NCBI GenBank assembly: GCA_029204225.1
Contig: CM055092.1
Location: 13,876,059-13,940,058, forward strand
Direction of reading: 5' to 3'
DNA from: Diphasiastrum complanatum
Taxonomy: Eukaryota; Streptophyta; Lycopodiopsida; Lycopodiales; Lycopodiaceae
DNA: 64,000 nt
Program-made: the position numbers and the translations under genes
Shown here: positions 21,328 through 33,969 of the stretch, one piece after another
Layout: the number at the start of each line of letters is the position of its first letter
How positions within the stretch are numbered: the stretch's first letter is position 1
The notes under the pieces: generated by a model
What the model was told of the DNA's origin: nothing
Databases searched by the model: none
The model's input: the letters and a program-made list of their open reading frames with translations, nothing else

Positions 21328-22416
21328 ATTGATCCGCATACGAACTATCTCTTCGCGTTCGTTTGAAGCGCCATGTCCGTCACGCAAAACTTGACTTTCA
21401 CAATTCTGTCACTGGTCAGTTGCCTCATAGTCAAAACAAGAAGTGTCCATCTAGCTTGGCTTCAAGTAGCTCTCTTTGAATCAGACACATGCACCCAGAG
21501 TTTGCACTAGTCCGATCTCAACACGAACTGTCCCTTAGCGTCCGTTCGAAGTACCAAGTCTCTCGTGCAAGACTCAACTTTCACAGTTCCTTCATTGATC
21601 AGATGCTTTACACGTAACACAAGTCAGCGTACTCATTACGTCTCCTCATCATTGCTGGCCCAGAGAAAGCCTATAACAAGCTTTCCTTTCCACAACAAAG
21701 ACTTGTCAACTTATTAGGTCCAAAGTTCACCAGTCTCCTCGTGTGAGTATGGCTAGGTCACCTTGTATTTGCCCCCATTTTGATCAACTTTCATTCAAAA
21801 TTTGCCCCAAGAGAGAGGTGTGTGTGATAGTTCCCCTCCACTTATAAAAGTAGCTGATCGGACTTAGAGTAGAGTTCTTAGACAAAAAGCCTTTCCAACA
21901 CTGTGCTTCCCATCTGCTAGGATTATGGCTCGATCCAACTTGTTGCCAATCTCTGAAGAGGATCCTAGTCTTTCTCCTTTGAGGAAAAACCCAACTGATA
22001 TTGGATATCACCCATGCTCAGTGAGTTTTAGTTCCGAAGGTGGCTGTCCCAAATGAAGACCAACTGCTCCATAGAAGATCTCCCCTGAAATTGCCCTTTC
22101 CAACTTTTGACTTCCTGCTTGCGTCTAGTGGGCGTTGTCGCAAATGAAACTAACCCAAGAAATAGGCTAGCCATCCATCCTTTGCAAACATCGAGTCGTT
22201 TCGTTGTCGTTCACGTGTGAGTACTTGAACTGCGAATCCGCCCCACAGATACTGTAGTCCTCTTTGTTTGATGGTGTCAACCTTCAAAAGAAAGGTTCTT
22301 TCTCGAGCAATCAACTCCTTGTATCACAAGCAATCATGCAAACCAGGCAAAGCACGAGTACTAAGACTCACCACGAATATATGCAAGCAAGACACTCAGG
22401 TAGATTTACTAACAAG
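21328..22416 (-). mobile_element. Family B internal region, non-coding
   Basis: Inverted relative to, and alignable with, about 59990-61260 of the right-hand family B copy. Shared strings include GTTGAGATCGGA and CGTGTGAGTACTTGAAC. It carries one copy of a 252-bp unit that is tandemly doubled in the right-hand copy. No frame encodes a recognisable retroelement protein. The leader and 5' LTR are missing; the copy stops at about 22416 next to the C3 copia LTR. Confidence 0.75.
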
Positions 22417-22580
22417 TTGACCTTCTACTATTTCCCTCACTTTCTAAAAGTGCTAACCCAAATACATTTGAACTAAAATAACTTTGAAATGAAAATCTTT
22501 AAGTCTAATATGAAAATTGGCCTCAATTGCCAAATAAACAAATATGACCAAATTTGACTAAACTAGTTGAAATCTCTCAC
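22417..22580 (-). repeat. Copia C3 3' LTR, truncated
   Basis: On the minus strand RNase H ends with ...LVDEGV, overlapping the polypurine string GATGAGGGAG, then TGTGAGAGATTTCAAC. This is the expected LTR start. Only about 160 bp remain before family B sequence. Confidence 0.6.
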
Positions 22581-23480
22581 ACTCCCTCATCAACTAGTTT
22601 TAGCATAGACTTTGAGAATACTCCAAGTGAATTCCTATGCTTCATAAAAAAGTATTTTTCCAATGATTTGGTGAAGATATGAGCTACACATCCCCCTGAA
22701 GAAACATGTTGAAGCTCCACCTCCTTTGCCATGACTTGCTCCCTCACAAAGTGATATGTCACCTCAATATGCTTGCTCCTAGCATAAAATATAGGATTGC
22801 TTGCCAACTTTTGGGCTGATAGGTTTTCACAAAAGATGATTGGGCTCTCTGAAAAATCCAGCAAGTGAAGATCCTTGATCATCCTCTTGATCCATACCAT
22901 CTCTTTTGTGCACTGAGTAAGTGCTTTGTACTCGGCCTCACTAGATGACAATGAGGTAGTGGCTTGTTTCTTCGACATCCATGATATAGCTCCATCAAAT
23001 ATGAAAATACAATGTGAACTTATGGATTTCCTATCCATCTGATCTCCAGTGAAGTCCAAATATGAAAATCCAAATGAGTCAGGTGATAATCCCTCATACA
23101 ATATGCCAAAATCTCGAGTTCCCATGATGTATCTCAAAACTCTTTTTTCTAGCTTCCAATGCTCTTCTATGATCTTGCACAAATTGGCTTAATCTACCAA
23201 CACAATAGCTTAGATCTGGTCTTGTGATGGTTAGATAGATAAGTGAACGAACTAGCTTTCTATAGAGAGTAATGTCCTTGAAGGATCTTTCATTACCTCT
23301 TATAGATAGCTTTACATTTGACTCCATAGGTGTATCACAAGACTTTGCATCTACCATATGAAATCTCTTTAAAATAGAATTAGCATACTTCTCTTGACAA
23401 ATGAAAGCAGATTGAGAAGATATAATCACTTATATTCCTAAAATCTGATGCAAATGACCAAGATTATGCACCTCAAACTC
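22577..23480 (-). pseudogene. Copia C3 RNase H and RT C-terminus
   Basis: Two frames. 23094-23429 gives QEKYANSILKRFHMVDAKSCDTPME, then SLIYLTITRPDLSYCVGRLSQF. 22577-23182 gives RVLRYIMGT, FGFSYLDFTGDQMDRKSIS, AISWMSKKQATTSLSSSEAEYKAL, KHIEVTYHFVREQV and VAHIFTKSLEK. These are the copia RT tail and the whole RNase H (Asp of DxxGD and Glu of SSSEAEY visible). A short frameshift separates them. The 3' end is the best preserved part of this element. Confidence 0.88.
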
Positions 23481-23944
23481 CTCCTTGTTCTTGAGAGCAC
23501 TCTTGATATCATCAACATCTTGATTGTTTCCACCACTTAAGATGATATCATCCACATGGATTAGCAAGATGGTAACATCATTTCCAACAAACCTATACTA
23601 AAGTGAATGATCATACTCACTTATAACAAACCTTTGAGAGAGTTAAAAAGTATTAAGCTAGGCATACCAACTCTTGGTGCTTGCTTAAGACCTTACAAAT
23701 TCTTTTGTAGAAGACACACATGATTTGGCTTTGTAGGTGAAATGTAGCTCTTGAGTTGCTCCATGTACACTTCCTCCTCAAGGTCACCATTCAAAAATTC
23801 ATTTGTAATGTCCAATTTCCATAGATCCATTAAGAGTATCAAGAGAGATGATGACCCGAATGCTTACCATCTTTGCCACAGGTGCAAAGGTCTTATCATA
23901 GTCCATACCATGTTCTTGTGCATATCCCTTGTCCACAAACTTGA
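23481..23944 (-). pseudogene. Copia C3 RT core, heavily decayed
   Basis: Pieces in several frames read WKLDITNEFLNGDLEEEVYMEQ, YISPTKPNHVCLLQKNL and IHVDDIILSGGNNQDVDDIK. The catalytic motif is His-Val-Asp-Asp rather than Tyr-Val-Asp-Asp. Stops and small deletions are frequent. The same family recurs as a fragment at 27990-28345. Confidence 0.75.
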
Positions 23945-25200
23945 CTAATGCTTATTGATACATCCATCTTGGTTAGTCTTCATCTTGAAGATCCATTTGC
24001 ATCCAATAGCTATCTTGTCCTTAGGTAACTCCACCAATCTCCATGTTTCATTCTTCATAAGAGCTTGATACTCAAGATCCATTGCTTGGATCCACTCCTC
24101 TTTGTTCCTTGCTTCCTCTACGCATGTAGGTTCATCAAAAGAGGCTAGGAAAGCAATGTTTGTTCCAGCAACCACTTGCTTGCCTTTCTCATCATATGTG
24201 AGCCTTGAAGGCAATTGTCTTTCCCTTGATGTTCTCCTTGGCTTTTGATTTGATGAAGTTCCTTCATCATCACCATCTAAAGTAGGATCCATAACACCAA
24301 CATCAAGATTGTTAGATCCACCCACACCATCATTACTTGAAGATACTTTTGGAATGTTTCCCTCATCAAAAATGACATATCTACCAATAATCACCTTATT
24401 AGTAGTAGGAATGTAAACCTTGTAGGCTTTACTCACCTCACTATATCCAACAAATATACCTTTCCTTAAAGATGGATCCTCCTTTGTCCTATCATCAAGA
24501 GTTATATTGAAATAGCAAGTGCATCCAAATGTTCTAAAAAACTTGACACTTGGCCTCCTCTTGAATAGCAACTCAAAAGGTGTCCTTCCATCCAATATAG
24601 AACTTGGCCACCTATTGCATAGAAAGTTAGCACACAACAAAACTTGATCCCAAAATGGTTTTGGAAGATTAGCTCCTAACCTCATGGCTTTGGAACTTTC
24701 ACAGTTTTATTCTTCCTCTCAGCCACTCCATTTTGTTGTGGTGTCCTTGGAGTTGTGTACTCCCTTTTGATCCCATGCTCATCACAAAAGGCCTTGAACT
24801 TGGTTGAGATATCCTCACCACCATTTTCACTCCTCAAGCACTTGATCCTTGTGAAAAATTGGTTCTCCTTTGCATTCTTGAACTTCACAAAGACATCATA
24901 CACTTCATCTTTGCTCTTTAGTAGATAGATCCAACAAAATATACAAAAATCATCAATGAAAGTTACATACATCTTAGCTCCACTATTGCTAATTGTAGTA
25001 ATTCCATGAATATCCGAATGTACAACTTGAAAAGGCTTTGTAGATCTAGTGTAAGGTGGTCTATGTGACTTTGACAAAGCACAAGACTCACAAACATGAT
25101 GGATGCTAGTTAAGGAACTTGGAAGACCAATCACAACTTGCTTTCTAGCCATTACCTCCAATGACCCCATTTTGTTATGCTAAACCTCTTGAATAGGTAT
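23945..25200 (-). pseudogene. Copia C3 integrase and start of RT
   Basis: Frame 24682-25170 contains the zinc-binding end HHVCESCALSKSHR, FQVVHSDIHG (first Asp), TFIDDFCIF, CLRSENGGEDIS (the second catalytic Asp replaced by Glu) and TPQQNGVAERKNKT (catalytic Glu). A shift leads to 23945-24685: ANLPKPFWDQVLLCANFLCNR, FGCTCYFNI and GIFVGYSEVSKAYKVY. A linker follows, then the RT N-terminus EEWIQAMDLEYQALMKNETW and IGCKWIFKMK. Only one shift and the final stop break about 400 residues. Confidence 0.88.
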
Positions 25201-26155
25201 TTGCTCACTTTCCACACATCCAACTTGGTTAGCAATAACAGAAGCATCTAGTTTGAATAACTTCCCTTGCCTTTTACCTTTTGCAATCAAGACATCCTTC
25301 CTTTTGATCATACAAGCATCTCCATCAAACTCAACCTCAAGACCATTGCCTTAGCATTTGACTCACACTAAGTAGGTTCTTAGTAATAGATGGAATGAAC
25401 AAAACATCCTTCAAAGGAGCATTCCTATTTGTAGAGAGAGAAATGGGAATTGTGCCAATCCCTTTGATTGCACACTCACCATCATGTGTAGATCACCCTC
25501 TTTTCATCTCCATATGCCAACAAAGAAGTGAAATACTCTTTGTGAAAAGTCATGTGTGAGCTTGCTCCACTATCAATCCACCATGGATCAATATCTCCAA
25601 CAATAGAACTCAAACATGAAGACATCACAAGAGCATCATCATTTGTGTTTTGAGCATCAACACCATCCTCATCAAGAGTTAGATTACCTTGCTTGTCTCC
25701 TTGATCTCTCTTCTTTTTGTAGCAATCACTTGCAAAATGACCTTTGATGCCACAATAAAAGCACTTCAACTTTGACCTATCTTTATTCTTAGCAAAAGAA
25801 GAAGACTCACCATGATCTTGTCCTTTAGACCACTTGCCCTTGAACTTACCCTTGATGAACATAGCCTCCTCGTCTTGAGATGTCGATGTAGATCCACCTG
25901 TTGATTGAAGCCTATATTCCTCATTGATCAAGATCTCTTGAAGATCCATCAAACTTGGCAAAGTTCTGAATAGTAAGACTTTGTACAATGTTAGCATGAG
26001 CATCCAAAAAACCATTAAGAATACCTTGTACAATCTCTCCTTCCTTAATGCTCTCATCAATGCAAGCTAACGCATCATTTAAAGCCTTCACTTTCAAAAC
26101 AAAAGTATTAGGACTCTCTTCTTTCTTTTGTTTGCTTTGAAAGATTTGTCTTCTT
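25201..26155 (-). pseudogene. Copia C3 gag C-terminus and protease
   Basis: Two overlapping frames. 25921-26155 gives the UBN2 part QIFQSKQKKEESPNTFVLKV and KALNDALACIDESI. 25482-26060 gives a linker, the zinc knuckle CFYCGIKGHFASDC and the protease active site WWIDSGASSHMT (canonical Asp-Ser-Gly). 25201-25481 continues as LKDVLFIPSITKNLLSVSQM with stops. The gag N-terminus, leader and 5' LTR are missing, because Helitron sequence begins at about 26150. Confidence 0.85.
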
Positions 26156-26434
26156 AGAGTAAAACTCTTGAATGGTGATAGTTTTGTGCCCACCTTCTAA
26201 ACGTTCTTCCAGATCATCGTAACGTTTGTCTACACGAAAATTCTCAACATCATCACGTGCATCATCTCCCACTTTCACATGTGGGATCCTGTGATGCCAT
26301 CCATCAGTTCCATAAGAAAAAAGCAGGACAAAATGTAATGCATCATACGATGAATGTTGCTAGATAATCCGTACCATCTTGAATGACTAACGACATCAAT
26401 ACTGCAATCTCGTTGCTCATCGGAGCTTGAATTG
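26147..26434 (-). pseudogene. Helitron RepHel fragment (Helitron-like N domain)
   Basis: On the minus strand, APMSNEIAVLM (about 26434-26400) is followed, after a one-base shift, by SSYDALHFVLLFSYGTDGWH (from about 26355) and RVDKRYDDLEERLEGG, ending KTITIQEFY. The strings SYDALxYxLLFxxGxDGW and TxxEFYxYRLQ are diagnostic of the Helitron-like N domain upstream of the Rep catalytic centre. It ends at the junction with copia gag, so Rep and helicase are missing. Degraded coding for the preceding region may extend to about 26700. Confidence 0.75.
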
Positions 26435-26779
26435 TCTGTTCATTCTATTTTGTGAACACCTAGACACTATACAAAGATGAATGTCCTTTGTGTAATTCTC
26501 TCGCACAATTTGAACAACATTCTTAAAATGGTGTGCAAAAGGATTCAAATCCATCAACATGCTTTGCAAAAGGGAGAGACATCACGCCTAAGGTCACCAT
26601 TGAGAGACAATCTACGATCTACATGCAAATCATCACCATTTATTATGTAAATTTGCGAAAATGAAGGACTATCGAAGGGCAACAACCACTAATATGATGG
26701 TACTTCATAACCTGGTGCCACTAGGATTTTTTGTTTGTAGTGCATTCTGTTTGAAGGTGGATTGGTCAACACTGGTGCA

Positions 26780-27760
26780 TATTGGTTAACTTCGCATTTT
26801 GCACACCAGGGTTTGAATGTTGATGGATCCCCTCAATGTGGACATTCAGCCCGACGATGTTTTCCTCCACATCCATAACACCTTACCGAGGATAGTATAC
26901 CATCGCCTCTCTAAGTTGATGGGCATACACTAGTAACAGATACCCCTTAGGACCTTCCACAAAATAAATCGATAGGCTATTATGGTCTTCTTTGGAGTTC
27001 GGAGACATGCAAGATGATATGACCAAAACTTCCACCTTGCCACTGGTTGTTGAAAAAATTTGTGATTTAGATGGATCCATGTGACATCCACCCCTTTGGT
27101 GAGCTCCTTATCGGCTTGATTCTTCTTCGGACGCTTGAACCCTTGTATCCCTTTGGTGAGCTCCTTATCGGCTTGATTTTTCTTTGGACCTTCTGCTGCA
27201 CATTTAGTCTTTGTAAGAAGTGTGGATTCTTGATTGGACATCTTGTACTTGGATGATCTTCAAAGCAGTATCTACATTCGTCCTTCTCAAGAAATTTGAT
27301 TGTATGAGCATAAGCTTGCTGATAGCCAGAACTTGAAGTACTTGACTCTTGGTCAGTTGTTGCACCTAATCCACTTGCCTCTGCTCCACTTCGTTGTCTT
27401 CCATGGGTTTCCATTCTTGCTTGATCATCACTCGTGGATGACTCTTGTTCCTCTGATTCCCCATCTGATGATTCTGCAATGTGATAGGGAAAATTCATCA
27501 TCTCATGGAAGATCTACAGTTCTATCTTGGCATCATCCCTATAGAGATGTACAAATGAAACATAGGATGCTTAGTCTTCCATACCAGACCTGATCTTTTG
27601 AGAAAGTCCAGCATGGTACTTTGCCATGATAATCTGTTCGGGAAATGGTGGATTACAATCCTTCACTAGGTGGTAGATCTGATGGGTGTAGTCTTGGATT
27701 GTCTCAACAGAAAACTTCTATAATTTATACAATCTTGCAAGGATGGTCTCCATGGCTCAA
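26780..27760 (-). pseudogene. Gypsy-like gag relic with two Cys-rich segments
   Basis: From 27760: VETIQDYTHQIYHLVKDCNP and AKYHAGLSQKIR (capsid core), an acidic/Ser-rich linker (SSDGESEEQESSTSDDQ), then CRYCFEDHPSTRCP (knuckle-like) at about 27260. A 19-residue segment (IKPIRSSPKG core) is tandemly doubled at a 57-bp period (27094 and 27151). Near 26790-26880 another frame gives VRCYGCGGKHRRAECP and WCAKCEVNQY. Many stops. Its layout parallels the relic at 4880-6075. Confidence 0.6.
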
Positions 27761-27989
27761 CAGTGTAATGTTACAAAGGTAGTTGGGTTACGGATTGCTC
27801 TAGTGAAGGTGCAATGATGATGGTGTCCCAACTTGATTTTATTGGTTTATTTTATTTTATTTTTTTTGAAAAAAAATGAAAAGAATCAACAAAAGATGGA
27901 TCAGTATGAATGAGAGAGATACAAATAGTTGAATAAAAATAGTAGAATAAAAGATGGACGTAAAGATGGAGCTAATAGATGAATATGAT

Positions 27990-28345
27990 GAAGGTCATCT
28001 AATGACTTCGTTTCCCAAAATGTAATGCAAGTTACCAAAATCATGCACCTCAAACTCCTTCTTAAGAGCACTCTTAATATCCTCCTCCACAAAGCCTTGA
28101 GAGAGTTAAAAAGTGTTAAGCTTATCATACCAACTCCTTGGTGCATGCTTAAGGCCATACAGACTCTTTTGTAGTAGACACACATGATTTGGCTTTGTTG
28201 ATGAAATGTAGCTCTCGGGTTGCTCCATATACACTTCCTCCTCAAGATCACCATTCCGAAATGAATTTGTAATATCCATTTGCCATAGATTCCATCCATA
28301 AAGTGTAGCAAGTGAGATGATGACTCGAATGCTTACCGTCTTTGC
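27990..28345 (-). pseudogene. Copia RT fragment (C3 family)
   Basis: The frame reads EAFAPMAKTVSIRVIISLATLYGWNLWQMD (first part), then NSFRNGDLEEEVYMEQPESYISSTKP and SLYGLKHAPRSWYDKLN. After a deletion it reads SALKKEFEVHDFGNLHYILG. It closely resembles the decayed RT at 23481-23944 but is better preserved. The YVDD segment falls in the deletion. No LTR or other part of this copy is nearby. Confidence 0.8.
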
Positions 28346-29037
28346 CATGGGTGCAAAGGCCTCATCCAATGATGAATATATGAGCCTCAAATTAGCTATG
28401 TTTGATGCCATCAAGGAAGAAGATGAAGGATTAGATGTTGACAAATCCAGGGAAAGGCGAGCACCACGTGCTCCTGTCCATGAGTCGAAGCCGATCGAAG
28501 ACACCTGAAATCAACTTTGGAAATCCCAGTTGGAGTTGCTTAATAAGCAACATCAACTACAGATGGAGAAACTCACCAATGAGTTTCAAACTACCCTGAA
28601 GTCTATCCAAAGCAGTATGCCTGGTTAGCTAAACCCTGCACAGGTACCTTATAGACGAAAACCAATATGGTGCCCACACTGCCAAGCTATGCATCCTGTT
28701 GATGCTTGTCCTTCATATCAGCCTATCCATGCACATACAGTCCAACAATATGAAGAACAACCATCATAGTCTGGACATTCCTTGACTTATTCTGAACAAC
28801 CATCTGAAAGTCCAGAACCATTAGCCATACAAGATGGCCATGCCGTTATACAAGGGCCATTGAACAACAGATGTTTCATCTGTGGTGAAACCGGCCACTT
28901 CATGGTTGATTGTCTAGTCAAAACCAAGTACCACGCTGAGTGCCCCGACTGTGTCAGAAAACACAGCTTCAAAGATTGCCCAAAACAACCAAGTAAGGTC
29001 CTAACTGCCTGCCATGTCACTTACGAATACCAATAGG
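28346..29037 (+). pseudogene. Gag-like relic with three zinc knuckles
   Basis: Plus-strand frames run AMFDAIKEEDEGLDVD, a coiled stretch (LELLNKQHQLQMEKLTNEFQ), then three Cys/His clusters. These are CPHCQAMHPVDAC, CFICGETGHFMVDC (a canonical CX2CX4HX4C knuckle) and CPDCVRKHSFKDC. Stops occur after PIEDT, MPG and EEQPS. The acidic part resembles the gag at 5378-5572. No protease or RT follows, so its superfamily is uncertain; gypsy-like gag is my best reading. Confidence 0.6.
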
Positions 29038-30183
29038 ATCCTCACGACAACACAACACAAGCACCATAGCACCCAACCACTCAACCTGCGGCTCACTTGA
29101 GAAGTTTCTTACAAATTTCTACATTACCACGCAATTCGCTAGTTCCATAATGCAAAAAGACACTAATATTACATGAGTCCCTGTAGGAGGAAAGCGAAAC
29201 CGATATTCTGTCATCTGCTACAATGTCCAACCAAGAGCAACCTCCATAAAGAATTGACAGTTTTTTCCCCTTCTACAACCTCAAATCTATTTGTCTCTCC
29301 ACATGCTGATAAGATTTCCAATGTGCCAATACACAATAAACCTACGAATTGGAAATCCAAATAGAGATTCGGTTCTGAATCTCTTGCTCCGAGAGGTCCT
29401 CAGGACATGGTACCTCAACCATAACTGCATCTCAAGCTATATTTTATAGCATCTACTATCAACGATGGTAGATTCAGTGTCACTATTCTTGCCTTGTTTT
29501 TGACAAGGGCTTATGAGAGTTCTTTCATTACTCTTAAAGATCAATAGAAACATGAAATTGTCCAAGTGAATTATACATGTTGATGAATGACCTTTTGTTT
29601 GACAAGTGTTCTACGGCTTTCACTCTCTGTAACATTGGTATCTTCCTTGTTTATTTTTTGTCATTTTTTGATGTGGTAATTTCTTCTAATTGCATATCTT
29701 TTTCTACACTTGTTTTTAGTTCATCAAGGATAGCCATTGAATAGGAGACAATGTAGCGTATCTCAAGAATAACTTGTCATTGCTCTATCAATCTTCAAAT
29801 CACCTTATACAGAGTTTCGAATTTTTTTAGCATATTCCAAATCTGTGAAGTACAAATCACGTCAGAGTTGATTAATATTTGAGTTAACTACAACAAGATC
29901 GAAACAAATTTAGTTAAAATTTGTTCAATCTTTATTCCAGTCGCATGTTCAACGTGTCTCAACTACGTGTTCCACACGTCGATCCAATCTTGAGCATGAA
30001 TAGTTACCAGCAACAGCATCCCCACCAATAGATTTTGGGAGGGGGGGGGGGGGGGGCGGGGGGGGGAGAGAGAGTGAATCTTCTTGGATCCACTGGAGCA
30101 GTTACGCTGCCAGCAACAAAATCAGCAAGATTGACAGCCAAGGTCACAAGTCAAATATGAAAAAGACAAGCTAAAGAAGGCAG
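29038..30183. other. Non-coding interval with a poly-G tract
   Basis: Mostly AT-rich with short interrupted frames on the plus strand that might continue the gag relic. 30040-30066 is a G-run broken by a single C, followed by GAGAGAGAG. No LTR end or known domain is visible. Confidence 0.4.
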
Positions 30184-31190
30184 ATGGGTAATTCAAAGAG
30201 ACTCAATCAGAAGAAGTACCCCAGTTACGAAGAAGATCCTTCAGAAAGGGAACCACAAGCATTGGAAAATCAGTCTCCTTCAATCGACCTCTTGCCATAC
30301 TTCTGCGTCCATTCTCATGCCTATCGTTCACACCATCTACCGATGTCACCACCTCCACCCTACCTTCCATCTGTTTGTTTATCATCATTTCACTGTTCTT
30401 CTGAGAAATCCCCAGTTTTTTGATAGTCTTACCAAAGCAGCTGATAGATCATTGCAAATGTCCTACGAAGACCAACTATAGCCTACAATGGTTGATCAGC
30501 CAAACGAATATCTAAGAAGCAGGTGAAGCAGCTAGAAGACATAAGAAATTTAGCAAAGAAGCTGAGGAGGAAAGGACAAAACTTAAGCAACAATTGAGTC
30601 AAATCGATCTTGATCAAAAGAGACTCTCTAGAGCAATGATAGTTGGATCTCCTCCTATGAAGTCCAAAGAGATCCAAAAGTAACGGATCAAAAGAGAGAG
30701 CTGCAGAAAAAGAAAGATGAAGACAACCGTGAACCTGCAAAATAAAGTGAGCTCCTCACCCAGCGAGTGGTGGTCGAAGCTCGGTATTGCAAGGGTCCAA
30801 GGCTACAACTGTAGAATTATCAGTTCCTTCACCCTGCCACCAAGCCTTCATCATGTTTCCTTACCGTTACCAAACTGTCCATCCAAAACTGTTTCTACCA
30901 CCAAATTTTTGATGATGAGTCCATCCCCTTGAGACTGATAATTGAAGTTTGTGCAACCTGCAGATCGAAGGTCTTCCTTCAGACTAGGACTTCAATTGAA
31001 CGAAGAACTGTGGAAATACCCATAAGCGAAATGGAGGATACAGACCTCCCAGAAGTTAGTACCTACCAAGAAACCAAAGATGAAACCGTCAATGGCATAT
31101 ACAAGTGATAAAAGAGAAGACACGTGGGAAGCACTCAGGCATGCAAGTTGTGAAGCTGCTGGGAGCTCTCCAATTTTGAGAATGTCAACC
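30184..31190 (+). pseudogene. Unassigned coiled-coil coding remnant
   Basis: Pieces of coding-like sequence in shifting frames. They include a start MGNSKRLNQKKYPSYEED, a heptad-rich charged stretch KEAEEERTKLKQQLSQIDLDQKRL (given here in part, about 30545-30620) and an acidic segment EMEDTDLPEVSTYQETKDE near 31030. I do not recognise the protein. It may be the tail of the gag-like relic at 28346 or the remains of an extra ORF of a retroelement. Confidence 0.25.
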
Positions 31191-31461
31191 ACCTATAACA
31201 ATAAGACATTCTAGTCAAATTGAGGCAATTTGTGAAAAACAGTTTTTGTGATAAAGACTGGATCTAGCCCTCACTCAACTAACACTAACAAGCGACAAAA
31301 TTTGGATTTTTGGTGAAAAGAAAGGGTGAGAGAGAAGAAGAGTGTGAGAGAAAGAAAGAGAGAAATGTTATGTGACAAGACGAGAGGGTGGCGCTCCTCG
31401 GCAATGGCGCCACTATTGTGTGTTGTGGGGTTTGTCTCTAGGAGCGGCAACCTCACTTGCA

Positions 31462-32420
<959 letters not shown>

Positions 32421-32599
32421 AATTCTTGATAAAAGTAAAAGGGTCCTTGCACTCGGAAAGAGGCAAGGTTATCTTTATAGACTTTCTCATTGCAATTCTA
32501 CAACTGTACGTGCTTTAAGCAATTCAGCACATGATAATAAAGGATTGATTTGGCATTAGACTATCACCAAGCTGCCAATAGGCAGAAAGATTATCGATT

Positions 32600-33969
32600 G
32601 CAAGTAAATCTTTAAGATCAAGTATAAAGTAGGTGGCAGCATCAACAAAAGGAAAGCTCGACTCGTGGCAATGGGATTTTTACAAGTTCCCAATATCAAC
32701 TACTTCGAAACTTTTAGTCCAATGGTCAAGCACACTTCCATCCGACTACTACTATCATATGTTGCTACAACCAATCTTGAGATACACCAGATGGATCCTC
32801 AATGGTCAAGAAGACCAGGTATGCAAACTCCATAAAGCTTTGTATGGTCTGAAACTGTCTTCTAGTAATCGAATCAACACATTCTTGATAGATCATGGAT
32901 TTTAACCAAGTTCTGTAGACTATAATGTATACTTCAAAGTTGTTAATCAATTCTTTGTCATCATCACACTCTACGTGGATGATACGTTGTTGTTTGGCAA
33001 CAATATCAGCCTGACAAAGGATACTAAAAGGATGCTATCTTGAGAATTTGAGATGACAGATCTGGGAGAGGCACATTATTGTCTCAAGATTCAAATCCAC
33101 AGAGATAGAACCAGGAGGCTTTTCTATATCACTCTGTAGAGGTACTTCCAAAATTTATTATCAAAATTTAATGTGATGAATTGCAAGCTTGTGCGTAATC
33201 CTATGGACCCAGGTTTAAAATTATCGAAAGAGCATGCCCTCAAACTGATGAGGAGAAGGTCGAAATGAAGGAGTATCCATATCAATCAATTATCGGATCT
33301 CTAATGTATGTTGTGATATCGACTAGACTTGATCTTGCATATGCCATCAACTCTTTAAGCCAATATATGGCTAATCCTGGTATGGTCCACTGGAAAGCTC
33401 TTCTAAGAGTTCTCATATATGTACGAGCTACCATCAACCTTTGTATCTGCTATGGAGATGAAGATCCATTCGATATCCATAAACTTCATGGATATACAGA
33501 TGCGAATTGGGCAGGTGATAAAGACACTAGAAGATCGACATATGGATTAGTCTTCATGTTCAATAATGGTCCGATATCTTGGAATAGTCAAAAACAGACC
33601 TCCACTGCAATGTCTTTGATAGAATCATGGTACATTGTAGTCTCTCAAGCTACCAAAGAGGCAATTTGGTTGAGGAATCTATTGTCCGATATTGGTCTCA
33701 AATAAATTGCTCCAACAATTATTTAGTGCGACAATTAGAGTGCTATAGCATTATCAATCAATCCTAGATTTCATTCTGGGAGGAAGCACATCGAGATTAA
33801 GTACCACTATATCAGGAGCAGAGTACTCAACAAGGAGGTGAGTCTGAAATTTTGCAGAACCCAGTACATGGCAGTTGACATATTTACAAAGGGGTTAAGT
33901 CAGGAAGCACACAAGAGTTTTTGTGCTATCTTGAATTTAAAAATCAAGGCATTCAAGGATCTAGATTAA
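32600..33969 (+). pseudogene. Copia C4 RT and RNase H
   Basis: From about 32610: KIKYKVGGSINKRKARLVAMGF, YFETFSPMVKHTSIRLLLSY and NLEIHQMD (deletion). Then CKLHKALYGLKLSS, LYVDDTLLFG (catalytic, 32970-32999) and EMTDLGEAHYCLKIQ, a shift, and the open frame 33265-33705 with IGSLMYVV, DLAYAINSLSQYM, YTDANWAGDKDTRRSTYG and STAMSLIESWY. It ends VDIFTKGLS. Stops are scattered in the first half. The domain order is intact to the polypurine tract. The 5' half of the element is missing. Confidence 0.88.
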
